Source: HyVt-105 sp049975425 (GTDB taxonomy: Bacteria > Bacteroidota > Bacteroidia > Bacteroidales > VadinHA17). From it: a DNA stretch of 64,000 nucleotides. The position numbers and the translations under genes were made by a program. Position 1 is the stretch's first letter, and each line of letters starts with the position of its first letter. The notes beneath the pieces are model-generated. The model did not search any database and was not told where the DNA came from. It was given only the letters and a program-made list of their open reading frames with translations. Positions 42,217-50,955 of the stretch are shown one piece after another. The DNA lies in assembly GCA_049975425.1 (NCBI GenBank), contig JBNGDI010000003.1, positions 62,001 through 126,000 on the forward strand. The letters run 5' to 3'.

Positions 42217-42987
42217 CTAATCCAATTCACGAATTTTTATATTCCTGAACCATACTTTGCTTCCGTGATCCTGCAGACATATGTGGCCTTCCCGGGCTGT
42301 TCCGTAGCCGGGATAGTCTTTCCATTTTCCCTGTTCCACTTTTTCCTTCCACTTATCGGTCCACAGTTCATATTCCACCACTTTCACTCCGTTTAACCAG
42401 TGTTCAACGTACCCGTCCTTCACCCGGATCATCGATTTGTTGTATTTTCCAACTGGTTTTACCCTGGCGTTGACCGGCGGGTGCATGGCATAATTGGCCC
42501 CTGTGGTCTGCCAGGGTTCCAGTTTTTCAGGGAAACCGATATCATCAATAATCTGGTATTCGGGCCCTGTGGCATAGGGAACATCATATCCCTCTTCCTT
42601 CACAAGATACATGATCCCGCTGTTCCCTCCCGGACTGATTTTCCATTCGACAGAAAATTCAAAATCACGGAATTTCTCCCGGGTAATAATATCACCCGAA
42701 AGGTCGCTTCCTTCTCCCAGGGCAACCAGATTGCCGTCGTCAGCCACCCAGCCTCCCACCAGGGAATCGGCACCGAATGATCTCCAGGCATCCAGGCTTT
42801 TTCCGTCGAACAGCAATACCCAGCCCTCTTCAATTTCTTCGGCTGTAAGGTTGTTATGCATAGCAGGCTGCTCCGCTCCGGCAATCTGTTCCTCCGTTTC
42901 CGGACGGTCAGAACGGATTCCCTGCCGGCAGGAACAAAGAAATGAAATGAAAACCAAGGTTATGCTTATAAAAAATGCGCGGTACAT
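42217..42987 (-). CDS. DUF1080 lipoprotein, 3-keto-disaccharide hydrolase family (copy 3)
   Basis: A 256-residue predicted lipoprotein (lipobox FLCSC). The DUF1080 domain starts near residue 50: EEGWVLLFDGKSLDAWRSFG, WVADDGNLVALG, DFEFSVEWKISPGGNSGIMY, GPEYQIIDDIG and HICLQDHGSKVWFRNIKIREL. It is closely similar in layout to copy 1 and opens the locus, so its transcript probably starts in the 250-base gap shared with the divergent AmrS gene. The predicted role is cleavage of a 3-keto-glycoside at the cell surface or in the periplasm. No consensus -7 box was found upstream. Confidence 0.88.
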   Translation of the reverse strand: MYRAFFISITLVFISFLCSCRQGIRSDRPETEEQIAGAEQPAMHNNLTAEEIEEGWVLLFDGKSLDAWRSFGADSLVGGWVADDGNLVALGEGSDLSGDIITREKFRDFEFSVEWKISPGGNSGIMYLVKEEGYDVPYATGPEYQIIDDIGFPEKLEPWQTTGANYAMHPPVNARVKPVGKYNKSMIRVKDGYVEHWLNGVKVVEYELWTDKWKEKVEQGKWKDYPGYGTAREGHICLQDHGSKVWFRNIKIRELD

Positions 42988-43239
42988 GGGATTACACTTA
43001 TTTTGGATGAAACATGCATTTCCGTTTAAGGCTTAAAAAAAGAAGTCCTAAAATAAGAATTATTTACGAAAAATACCGGCCGGCACCGGGGAATGTTCCG
43101 GAATATTTTCTTAAACATTTTCATGGAACTGCAAGGAGTTTTTTTTCATGCCTATTTTTTTTATCTTTTGGTCCGGACAGGCAGAAGTATAAACGGTCAA
43201 AATGCCCCCCGAAGATTTATTGACAAAAAGCGGAAGATC

Positions 43240-44253
43240 ATGAAGAAGGAAGCAATGTACGCAGAAAAAGCAGGTACAGAAAACGTACGTTGTTTGCTGT
43301 GCCCCCACCGGTGCCTGATTAAACCCGGCAAAAGGGGGATATGCAGGGTAAGAAAGAATGTTAACGGAACTCTGGTAACCGAAACGTATGGAAAGCTTTC
43401 GGCGGTTCATATTGATCCGGTGGAGAAAAAACCCCTTTATCATTTTTACCCCGGACGAACCATTCTTTCCATCGGAAGTATAGGCTGCAATATGCATTGC
43501 GATTTCTGCCAGAACTGGGATATTTCCCAGTCATCGCCCGATGATTTTGGCAATCTGATGGAACACCTGCCGGAAGAGCTGGCCGAGGCGGCAGCTGAAT
43601 CGAAAGACAACATCGGAATAGCATACACGTACAATGAGCCCGTGGTATTCTATGAAATGATGATAGATACAGCACGGCTGGTGCATAAAAGGGGTAAAAA
43701 GAACGTAGCGGTGACCAATGCATTCATCGAGCCGGACCCCCTGCAGGAGCTGATCCCTCTGATGGATGCGTTCAATGTGGATTTGAAAGCCTTTGATAAT
43801 GAATTTTACAGAAAATATGCCGGTGCCAGACTGGAACCGGTGAAAAAGAATCTGGAAGCCATGGCCCGCTCGGGTACTCACCTGGAGATCACCAACCTGA
43901 TCATTCCCGGACTGAATGACCAACCGGAAAAGTTCAGGGAAATGGTGAAATGGATTGCCACTGAACTGGGGGAAGAAGTGGTACTGCATCTGTCAAGGTA
44001 TTTCCCTCAGTATAAATTGCATAAACCACCCACCCCGGAGAAAACCATGCTGGCGTGTTATGAAATGGCTTCAGAGGAGCTGAAATATGTATACCTGGGA
44101 AATATGGCGGGATCCCCCCGAACCAGGAACACCTGGTGTCCGGAATGCGGAAACCTGCTGATTGAAAGGACAGGTTACCATATCAGGATAGAAGGGTTGG
44201 ACAACAGGGGCTGTTGCGGCAAATGCGGTACGAAAGTGATAGCACATCATTAA
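43240..44253 (+). CDS. amrS: AmmeMemoRadiSam system radical SAM enzyme
   Basis: A 337-residue protein. ATG 43240 with CGGAAG upstream is preferred over the upstream in-frame ATG 43093, whose 49 extra residues are hydrophobic and unlike the family. The cluster motif is Cys83, Cys87, Cys90 (GCNMHCDFCQNWDIS), preceded by CLLCPHRCLIKPGKRGICRVR. The family-typical C terminus has TWCPECGNLLIERTGY and GCCGKCG. AmrS proteins occur with MEMO1 and AMMECR1 homologues in a conserved but uncharacterised system. The MEMO1 gene follows 11 bases later; no AMMECR1 gene is in the window. The 250-base gap before it holds no other gene. Confidence 0.92.
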   Translation: MKKEAMYAEKAGTENVRCLLCPHRCLIKPGKRGICRVRKNVNGTLVTETYGKLSAVHIDPVEKKPLYHFYPGRTILSIGSIGCNMHCDFCQNWDISQSSPDDFGNLMEHLPEELAEAAAESKDNIGIAYTYNEPVVFYEMMIDTARLVHKRGKKNVAVTNAFIEPDPLQELIPLMDAFNVDLKAFDNEFYRKYAGARLEPVKKNLEAMARSGTHLEITNLIIPGLNDQPEKFREMVKWIATELGEEVVLHLSRYFPQYKLHKPPTPEKTMLACYEMASEELKYVYLGNMAGSPRTRNTWCPECGNLLIERTGYHIRIEGLDNRGCCGKCGTKVIAHH

Positions 44254-44264
44254 AATCCATTCCC

Positions 44265-45110
44265 ATGAAAACGAGGATTCCAGCGGTTGCAGGCAAATTT
44301 TATCCTTCCGGCAGGGATGAACTGATCAATTTGTTACATTCCATCCATCTGAAAGAGGAGAAACGTTTTGTGAAGGATTTCAGGCCTGCGGTTTTGTTCG
44401 GGGGAATAGTACCCCATGCCGGCTATGTCTTTTCGGGATATGAAGCCATCCATTTTTTCGAACTTATCAAAAACCATCCGAAACAGTTCGATACCATTGT
44501 CATTCTGCACCCCAACCACAACGGCATAGGGCCTGAGATTGCATCGGATGAGAACGATGCCTGGCAGACGCCCATGGGGATTGCAGAAATAGATACAGAG
44601 TTCCGCGATCAGATGGAATTTGAATCCAGCGCCCTGGCGCACAAATTCGAACATTCGGCCGAGGTAATGGTCCCTTTTCTGCAATACAAGCTTCCTTATA
44701 AATTCAGAATTCTTCCTGTTTCCATGGCGCGGCAAACCCCTCAGCATGCCCGGAAAGTGGCCGAAGAACTGATCAGGGTGCAGAATATCCTGAACCGTCA
44801 TCTCCTGCTGATTGCTTCGTCCGATTTTTCGCATTATGTCAGCCCCGAATACGGAAAAAAAATGGATCAGATGGTGATCGATCAGATAGAAAATGGGAAT
44901 ATAGAGGGAATCTATAGCACGGTAAAGAAAAATAACATTTCCGTGTGCGGATTCGGTCCCATCATGGCTTTGCTGGCCTATGCGCAGAAACTGAATGAAT
45001 GGCCGGAAACCAGAATATTACGCCGGGGACATTCGGGAGAGATTATCCCTTCGCAGGAAGTGGTGGATTATGTCACCATGGCCGTGTATTCCGATATTGA
45101 ACAGCAATGA
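44265..45110 (+). CDS. amrB: AmmeMemoRadiSam system protein B (MEMO1 family)
   Basis: A 281-residue protein from ATG 44265 (MKTRIPAVAGKFYPSGRDEL, the usual MEMO1 opening). GIVPHAGYVFSG, VILHPNHNGIGPEIA, EHSAEVMVPFLQY, IASSDFSHYVSPEYG and CGFGPIMALL match MEMO1, a fold related to class III nonheme iron dioxygenases with conserved His residues. It is probably translated from the same mRNA as the radical SAM partner. It meets the acylphosphatase gene tail to tail with no base between the stop codons. Confidence 0.92.
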   Translation: MKTRIPAVAGKFYPSGRDELINLLHSIHLKEEKRFVKDFRPAVLFGGIVPHAGYVFSGYEAIHFFELIKNHPKQFDTIVILHPNHNGIGPEIASDENDAWQTPMGIAEIDTEFRDQMEFESSALAHKFEHSAEVMVPFLQYKLPYKFRILPVSMARQTPQHARKVAEELIRVQNILNRHLLLIASSDFSHYVSPEYGKKMDQMVIDQIENGNIEGIYSTVKKNNISVCGFGPIMALLAYAQKLNEWPETRILRRGHSGEIIPSQEVVDYVTMAVYSDIEQQ

Positions 45111-45386
45111 TCAGCGTATCCGGAATTCTGTGTATCCCTGCTGAGGCAGTTTTTCAACTTCCACCCTTTCCACCCTCGACCAGGACGGCCCCTGACGGCA
45201 CCATTCCACCAAAAGATCGAGTGCACCGATTTCTCCTTCGGCTTCGATCAAGACACTTCCATCGGGCAGGTTCCGTACATACCCTTTCAGATCCAATTCC
45301 CGCGCCTTCTGCATGGCCGAATACCTGAAGCCCACTCCCTGTACACGGCCGCTCACATGAATGGTATAATGCCGGTGACCAGACAT
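45111..45386 (-). CDS. acyP: acylphosphatase
   Basis: A 91-residue protein. The catalytic Arg lies in SGRVQGVGFRYS and the Asn in KGYVRNLPDGSV, the two residues that define acylphosphatases, which hydrolyse acyl phosphates such as acetyl phosphate. The length is the family norm. It follows the 45388 hypothetical gene with a single base between the stop and the start, and probably forms an operon with it and the class IV aminotransferase. Confidence 0.94.
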   Translation of the reverse strand: MSGHRHYTIHVSGRVQGVGFRYSAMQKARELDLKGYVRNLPDGSVLIEAEGEIGALDLLVEWCRQGPSWSRVERVEVEKLPQQGYTEFRIR

Positions 45387-45387
45387 A

Positions 45388-45687
45388 TTACTCCTTTTTA
45401 TCCTCCTGCAAAATTTGACTGAGACGGGTAAACGACCGGTCGAAATGCTTCACCATTTCTTCCCGGATCTTCCGGTAACCTTTTCTCCGTTGGGCGGTAT
45501 CCTGCTCTGCTTCCGGATGATTCACCTGCCCGATGAGGCGGTTTCTTGCATCCACGGTTTCGCCTATAACATCCATAACCGGCCTGCGGTCAAGGTCGGG
45601 ATTTCTTTGCAGGACCTGAAAAGCATCAGATATCAGTTCATATGTCATCCGGTTGATCTGCCGCTTGAGCTCTTTTCTGCTTGCCAT
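45388..45687 (-). CDS. small conserved helical protein, function unknown
   Basis: A 99-residue, highly charged protein predicted to be mostly helical (MASRKELKRQINRMTYELIS; LQRNPDLDRRPVMDVI; VKHFDRSFTRLSQILQEDKK). I recognise no domain. It has no signal peptide or membrane segment. The tight placement between the class IV aminotransferase (7-base gap) and acylphosphatase (1-base gap) and a codon pattern like its neighbours support it as a real gene. Confidence 0.7.
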   Translation of the reverse strand: MASRKELKRQINRMTYELISDAFQVLQRNPDLDRRPVMDVIGETVDARNRLIGQVNHPEAEQDTAQRRKGYRKIREEMVKHFDRSFTRLSQILQEDKKE

Positions 45688-45694
45688 ATTCTGT

Positions 45695-46522
45695 TTATTC
45701 TTTGTGTTTTTCTATATAATTATCAACTGCCCGGTCGTATCCTTTCATAGCAGTGATCAGCAGAGGGTGGCCGGTATTAAAGGATTGGTTTCTCACCCGG
45801 TTCACCGGCAATACCCTGGGTGAGGTTCCGGTAAGAAAGGCGGCTTCGGCTTTCTCCAGCTCATCCAGGTGCAAAGGCTCCATGCATACAGGGATCCCTT
45901 CCTTTTCCAGGAACTGCAACACATATTTTCGGGAAATGCCCTTCAGTACCATGTGGTCGGGGGCGGTAATGAGTTTCCCCTCCCGTATGAAGAATACATT
46001 TGACCGGCTTCCTTCCGTGATCTGCCCCTGCCGGTTCACCAGCAGGGCTTCATAAACCCCCGACTCTATCACTGCCTTGTACACTTCAAGACGCAAACCC
46101 ATATTCAGCAGCTTGGCAGTAGGATTCTGTCTTTCCGCCATATACACCATCACTTCCACCCCCTGCCGGTACTGATCCTGAGTGGGGTAAAAATGAGGAC
46201 AATAATATGCCAGAAAGTGCTGCGAACCGGAGGGTTGAATATTGAACACCACCCGGACATTGCCGTTCGGTTCCTGATTCCTCTTCACCAGTTCTGCCAG
46301 GATTCCCCGCACCTCTTCAGCAGAAAGCCAGAGAGGGATACCGGAGATAAAAGCACTGTGTTCCATCCTCTCCATGTGATCTTCAAAAAAAACCGGCACT
46401 CCTTGCATTACACGAATCACTTCGTACAATGACCGGCCCCTGTACACGTAATCGTTACTGAAACCTTCACAGGTCAGGAACCGGTCGTTCAGGTAAAAAA
46501 TCTGTTGTACACACTCCTGCAT
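45695..46522 (-). CDS. class IV aminotransferase (BCAT/DAAT/ADC-lyase fold)
   Basis: A 275-residue fold-type IV PLP enzyme from ATG 46522; a TTG seven codons earlier is possible but unneeded. The family motif ITEGSRSNVFFIREGKLITAP, the PLP-Lys region NPTAKLLNMGLRLEVYKA, and ITGTSPRVLPV-like segments fit. Whether it works as a branched-chain or D-amino-acid transaminase or as aminodeoxychorismate lyase cannot be told. The leucine-degradation operon in the same window would need a branched-chain transaminase, but the link is speculative. It is divergent from the exonuclease gene, with about 75 bases between start codons. Confidence 0.83.
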   Translation of the reverse strand: MQECVQQIFYLNDRFLTCEGFSNDYVYRGRSLYEVIRVMQGVPVFFEDHMERMEHSAFISGIPLWLSAEEVRGILAELVKRNQEPNGNVRVVFNIQPSGSQHFLAYYCPHFYPTQDQYRQGVEVMVYMAERQNPTAKLLNMGLRLEVYKAVIESGVYEALLVNRQGQITEGSRSNVFFIREGKLITAPDHMVLKGISRKYVLQFLEKEGIPVCMEPLHLDELEKAEAAFLTGTSPRVLPVNRVRNQSFNTGHPLLITAMKGYDRAVDNYIEKHKE

Positions 46523-46555
46523 AACAAACACGGTTTTATTCAAAGTAAATTTAAC

Positions 46556-46563
46556 TAATTTTG
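46556..46563 (+). promoter_or_regulatory. -7 promoter box for the exonuclease/GIY-YIG gene
   Basis: TAATTTTG is a perfect TAnnTTTG box. Transcription would begin near 46570, downstream of the TTG at 46561, so that TTG cannot be the start codon of the following gene. Confidence 0.5.
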
Positions 46564-46596
46564 GGCAGAAATGATAATACCCGAACTGCCACCGCC

Positions 46597-47967
46597 TTGT
46601 ATGCCATTGTTGATATAGAAACCACCGGCGGAAGTCTGACCAGGGACAAGATTACAGAAATTGCCGTTTTTGTGCACGACGGGAAAGAGATCCGGGAGGA
46701 ATTCACCACCCTGATCAATCCGGAAAGGCCTATTCCTCCCTTTATTACGGCAATGACAGGGATCAGCAATGAAATGGTAGCCGACGCCCCCAGATTCTAT
46801 GAGGTGGCCGCAAGGATTGTGGAACTCACCGAAGGGAAAATATTCGTTGCCCATAACGTGTCATTTGACTATCATTTTATCCGCGAGGAATTCCGTCAAC
46901 TGGGATATACATTCAAAAGGAAACAACTGTGTACGGTAAAGCTAAGTCGCAGGCTTGTTCCCGGATTGCGGTCATACAGCCTGGGAAAAATCTGCAGGGA
47001 ACTGGACATCCATATCCATAAAAGGCACCGGGCAGGGGGAGACGCTTATGCCACCGTGAAACTTTTCGAAAAACTGCTTTCGCTTGACGGAGCGGATCTC
47101 TCGCGTCATTCCCTTATCAGAACACAGGCCCTTGCCAATCTGCACCCTTCACTGAAACCCGAAACCATTGAAATGATCCCGGAGGCAGCCGGGGTTTACT
47201 ATTTTCTTGATGAAAACGGCGGTATCATTTACATTGGGAAAAGCAAAAACCTGTACCGCAGAGTCATCACCCACCTGCAAAACACCTCGGGTAAAAGGGC
47301 GGCGGAAATGCGCGACCGCATTGCAGATATTGACTACGAGGTGACCGGTAGCGAACTGGTTGCCCTTCTCAGGGAATCACATGAAATCAAGAAACACAAA
47401 CCGGTATACAACCGGCGTCAGAGAAGGACCACCTATTCCCACGGGATATTCCTGAATACCAACAAATACGGGTACAGGGAACTTACCATAGAAAGAAACC
47501 GGCAGGAGACACTTCCCCTGGCTACTTTCACATCTGTTGAAGCAGCGCGCAGCTTCATGGAAAAACGGGCCGATGAATACGAACTGTGCCGGAAACTCTG
47601 CGGATTATACCAGGGGAAGGGATCGTGTTTCCAGTACCAGGTGGGAATATGCCGCGGGGCATGCGTTCAGGAAGAGCCGCCGGCCTCGTACAACGAAAGA
47701 GTCAACCGGCTGGTCGATCATCTGGAGGGATTCCCTTACCGGAACTTTTTCATCCTCGATGAAGGCCGGCATGAGGAGGAAAAAGCCATAATAAAAATTG
47801 AACACGGCACCTACCGGGGCTACGGTTACATCGATACCACCAGTCCCGTTAGCCATCCCGGCCAGATGAACGATTCCATCAGGCCGTACCCCGATAACCG
47901 CGATGTTCAGCAGATCATCCGGAACTACCTCCTGGCACATAAGCACTTGCAGATCATTCCATTCTGA
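46597..47967 (+). CDS. DEDD exonuclease fused to GIY-YIG nuclease (PolC-epsilon/UvrC-like)
   Basis: A 456-residue protein. Residues of about 1-165 form a DnaQ-type 3-5 exonuclease (YAIVDIETTGGSL, VAHNVSFDYHFI, HRAGGDAYAT). Residues of about 195-290 form a GIY-YIG nuclease of UvrC/Cho type (EAAGVYYFLDENGGIIYIGKS...LYRRV). A UvrC-like Cys segment follows (LCGLYQGKGSCFQYQVGICRG). This fusion is known in Bacteroidota and Actinobacteria and is thought to act in DNA repair. No ATG is in frame; TTG 46597 is chosen because it places Met next to YAIVDIETTG and lies after the predicted transcription start. TTG 46561 overlaps the promoter box. Confidence 0.85.
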   Translation: MYAIVDIETTGGSLTRDKITEIAVFVHDGKEIREEFTTLINPERPIPPFITAMTGISNEMVADAPRFYEVAARIVELTEGKIFVAHNVSFDYHFIREEFRQLGYTFKRKQLCTVKLSRRLVPGLRSYSLGKICRELDIHIHKRHRAGGDAYATVKLFEKLLSLDGADLSRHSLIRTQALANLHPSLKPETIEMIPEAAGVYYFLDENGGIIYIGKSKNLYRRVITHLQNTSGKRAAEMRDRIADIDYEVTGSELVALLRESHEIKKHKPVYNRRQRRTTYSHGIFLNTNKYGYRELTIERNRQETLPLATFTSVEAARSFMEKRADEYELCRKLCGLYQGKGSCFQYQVGICRGACVQEEPPASYNERVNRLVDHLEGFPYRNFFILDEGRHEEEKAIIKIEHGTYRGYGYIDTTSPVSHPGQMNDSIRPYPDNRDVQQIIRNYLLAHKHLQIIPF

Positions 47968-48010
47968 ATTTGCCCGGTTCCTTCCCATCGCTATTGAACC
48001 CATTCAGGTG

Positions 48011-48018
48011 TAAATTTG
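48011..48018 (+). promoter_or_regulatory. -7 promoter box upstream of sucA
   Basis: TAAATTTG matches TAnnTTTG exactly, 95 bases before ATG 48114. No well-spaced -33 element is visible. A second, weaker box (TACCTTTA) lies at 48065. Confidence 0.4.
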
Positions 48019-48113
48019 TTATACAACCACATACCCCTTGCCGGTATTTCGCATGAAAAACCCTTACCTTTACATGACCATACCTGTGGCATATCAATTC
48101 ATCCTTCTCTGCA

Positions 48114-50939
48114 ATGGATAAATTCAACTACCTCGGATCTGCCGATCCGGAAACCATCGAAGCCCTTTACCGTCAATACCTGAACGACCCTTCCTCAGTG
48201 GAAGAAAGCTGGAAAAAATTCTTCGAAGGATTTGAATTTGCCCGAACTTTCTACAAGGGACCGGCACAAACCCCTGAAGTATTCGACAAGGAGTTCAAGG
48301 TGGTAAGGCTGATCGAGGCTTACCGCAGAAGGGGGCATCTGTTTACCGAAACCAACCCGGTACGAACGCGCCGGCAGTACAGCCCCACCCTTGACCTGGA
48401 GAATTACGGGCTGGGAGAAAAAGATTTGGATACCATTTTCCAGGCCGGCTCGAACATTGGCATCGGAGCCGCCCCCCTGCGCGTAATCGTTGATCACATG
48501 AAACAAACTTACTGCAGGTCCATCGGGACCGAATACCTTTTTATCCGGAACCCCAGGATGGTGGAATGGCTGCAAACCCGGATGGAAAGTAACCGGAATA
48601 TCCCGCATTTCCACCCGGAAGAAAAAAAACACATATACACCCTGTTGAAACAGGCGGTGGGTTTCGAGCATTTCATCCACCGGAAATTTGTAGGTCAGAA
48701 AAGATTCTCCCTGGAAGGAGCCGAATCTCTCATTCCCGCAATGGATGCGGTGATTGAAAGAGGATCGCATCTGGGAGCCGAAGAATTTGTCGTGGGTATG
48801 GCCCACCGCGGCCGGTTGAATGTACTGGCCAACATTCTGAGGAAACCTGTGGAAGATATCTTTACCGAATTTATGGGAACGGCATACAGGGAAGACATTG
48901 CCCTGGGTGATGTAAAATATCATCTGGGCTACAGCAACACCTGCACCACCGGCACCGGAAAATCAGTCAAACTCAACCTGGTACCCAACCCTTCCCACCT
49001 GGAAGCCGTAGACCCGGTGGTGCAGGGCATTGCCAGAGCCAGGACTGAAAAGGAATACGGCGGAGATTTCAACCGGCTGGTGCCTATTCTTATCCACGGC
49101 GATGCCGCCATCGCATCCCAGGGAGTGGTGTATGAGGTGATCCAGATGTCGCAGCTCGCCGGCTACAAAACCGGTGGAACCATTCACCTGGTGATCAACA
49201 ATCAGGTGGGTTTTACCACCAACTACCTGGATGCCCGTTCCAGCACATACTGTACCGATATAGGGAAAGTGATCAAATCACCCATTTTCCACGTGAACGG
49301 GGATGATGTGGAAGCGCTGGTACATACCATCAGGCTGGCCATGAATTTCCGCCAGGAATTTCATACCGATGTGTTCATTGACATTCTTTGTTACCGGAAA
49401 TACGGACATAACGAAGGGGATGAGCCAAGGTTCACTCAGCCTCTCCTCTACCGGGCTATAGAAAAGCATCCCAATCCCCGGGATATTTACAGTAAAAAGC
49501 TCACGGAAGAAGGAATCTATACAGACGAAGACATCGCAAAGGAGGAAAAAACCTACACCGAATGGCTGGACAGAAAATACGAGGAAGCCAGGCAGGATAC
49601 CACCGTCCACATCCAGCCGTTCCTGGGAGAGATATGGAAAGGTTTCGAACACCCCGGCAATAGCAATCTTTTGTATTCTTCCTCCACCGGTGTAGAAAAG
49701 AAGAAACTGCAGGAAATTGCAGACAGGATCAACCGGCTCCCCGAAGAGGGTAAATTTCTCAGAAAACTGGAAAAACTGGTGACCGAAAGGAAGAAAATGA
49801 TTGCCGAAAACCGTCTTGACTGGGCCATGGGCGAACTGCTGGCATACGGCACACTGCTTGAGGAAGGACATCCTGTCAGGATCAGCGGTCAGGATTCGGT
49901 ACGGGGAACCTTCGCCCATCGCCACGCCGCATTCCACATTACCGATACCACCGAGGTGTACTACCCCCTGAAAAATATTTCCGGACGGCAGGCCCGATTT
50001 GATATCTTCAACTCTCCCCTGTCGGAATACGGGGTAATGGGATTCGAATACGGATACGCCCTGGCCATGCCCGAAGGCCTGACGGTATGGGAAGCACAGT
50101 ACGGGGATTTTTTCAATGCAGCCCAGGTAATCGTCGACCAGTACATCAGCTCCGCCGAGGAAAAATGGGGGCTGATGAACGGGCTGGTGCTGTACCTTCC
50201 CCACGGGTACGAAGGTCAGGGACCCGAACATTCCAGCGCCCGCATCGAACGCTTCCTGAGTCTGTCGGCCCGCAATAACATGCAAATTGTGAACTGCACC
50301 ACACCAGCCAATTTTTTTCATGCCCTGAGAAACCATATCAAAAGAAATATCCGGATCCCGTTGGTTATTTTCACCCCGAAAAGCCTGCTGCGGCATCCCC
50401 GATGCACCTCGCCCCTGGACGAATTCACAGGGGGCCGTTTCCGGGAACTGATCGACGATCCCGATACCGATCCGGAAAATGTGACCCGCGTGGTTTTTTG
50501 TTCGGGGAAAATCTATTACGACCTGCTGGCCCGGAAAGAGAAGCTGCATGCCAGAGACATAGCCCTGGTCAGACTGGAGCAGTTATATCCTCTTCCTTTC
50601 GAACAGATAGAAAAGTTGCTGGACCGATATCCGAATGCCATGCTGCACCTGTGGGTACAGGAAGAGCCCGAGAACATGGGTGCCTGGAGGTACCTGCGCG
50701 GACTGTTCCCCCGGGTAAGCCTGGTGCCCGTGGCACGGATAGCCAGCGGAAGTCCTGCTACCGGCCTCAGCGGCCTTCATCAGATAGGACAGGATGAAAT
50801 TATCGGAAAAGTATTCAGGAAATGTACCTGCGAATTAAAGAACGATTATTGCGCCTTACAGTGCGTGGAGGGAAAATCGAGGAAAGAGATCCTGAAGGTA
50901 CACCAGTATTTTGACAGCGAATCGCGCTTCTCCATCTGA
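48114..50939 (+). CDS. sucA: 2-oxoglutarate dehydrogenase E1 component
   Basis: A 941-residue thiamine diphosphate enzyme, the normal length for SucA. The N-terminal SSVEESWKKFFEGFEFA tag, the TPP site GMAHRGRLNVLANILRKP, HGDAAIASQGVVYE, CYRKYGHNEGDEP, and the C-terminal LVLYLPHGYEGQGPEHSSAR and TPKSLLRHP are the standard markers. It decarboxylates 2-oxoglutarate and succinylates the lipoyl domain of the E2 encoded next, 16 bases downstream. It shows a complete oxidative TCA step. The E3 subunit is not in the window. Confidence 0.96.
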   Translation: MDKFNYLGSADPETIEALYRQYLNDPSSVEESWKKFFEGFEFARTFYKGPAQTPEVFDKEFKVVRLIEAYRRRGHLFTETNPVRTRRQYSPTLDLENYGLGEKDLDTIFQAGSNIGIGAAPLRVIVDHMKQTYCRSIGTEYLFIRNPRMVEWLQTRMESNRNIPHFHPEEKKHIYTLLKQAVGFEHFIHRKFVGQKRFSLEGAESLIPAMDAVIERGSHLGAEEFVVGMAHRGRLNVLANILRKPVEDIFTEFMGTAYREDIALGDVKYHLGYSNTCTTGTGKSVKLNLVPNPSHLEAVDPVVQGIARARTEKEYGGDFNRLVPILIHGDAAIASQGVVYEVIQMSQLAGYKTGGTIHLVINNQVGFTTNYLDARSSTYCTDIGKVIKSPIFHVNGDDVEALVHTIRLAMNFRQEFHTDVFIDILCYRKYGHNEGDEPRFTQPLLYRAIEKHPNPRDIYSKKLTEEGIYTDEDIAKEEKTYTEWLDRKYEEARQDTTVHIQPFLGEIWKGFEHPGNSNLLYSSSTGVEKKKLQEIADRINRLPEEGKFLRKLEKLVTERKKMIAENRLDWAMGELLAYGTLLEEGHPVRISGQDSVRGTFAHRHAAFHITDTTEVYYPLKNISGRQARFDIFNSPLSEYGVMGFEYGYALAMPEGLTVWEAQYGDFFNAAQVIVDQYISSAEEKWGLMNGLVLYLPHGYEGQGPEHSSARIERFLSLSARNNMQIVNCTTPANFFHALRNHIKRNIRIPLVIFTPKSLLRHPRCTSPLDEFTGGRFRELIDDPDTDPENVTRVVFCSGKIYYDLLARKEKLHARDIALVRLEQLYPLPFEQIEKLLDRYPNAMLHLWVQEEPENMGAWRYLRGLFPRVSLVPVARIASGSPATGLSGLHQIGQDEIIGKVFRKCTCELKNDYCALQCVEGKSRKEILKVHQYFDSESRFSI

Positions 50940-50955
50940 AAAAATATGAAAAAAC

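Noticed and set aside
43093..43239. Upstream extension of the AmrS gene from ATG 43093
   Set aside because: The added residues are hydrophobic and unlike the family, whereas ATG 43240 has a Shine-Dalgarno and gives the normal start.
49278..50549. A 423-codon minus-strand frame
   Set aside because: It is antisense to sucA, whose motifs are unambiguous; the frame has no domain and no start context.
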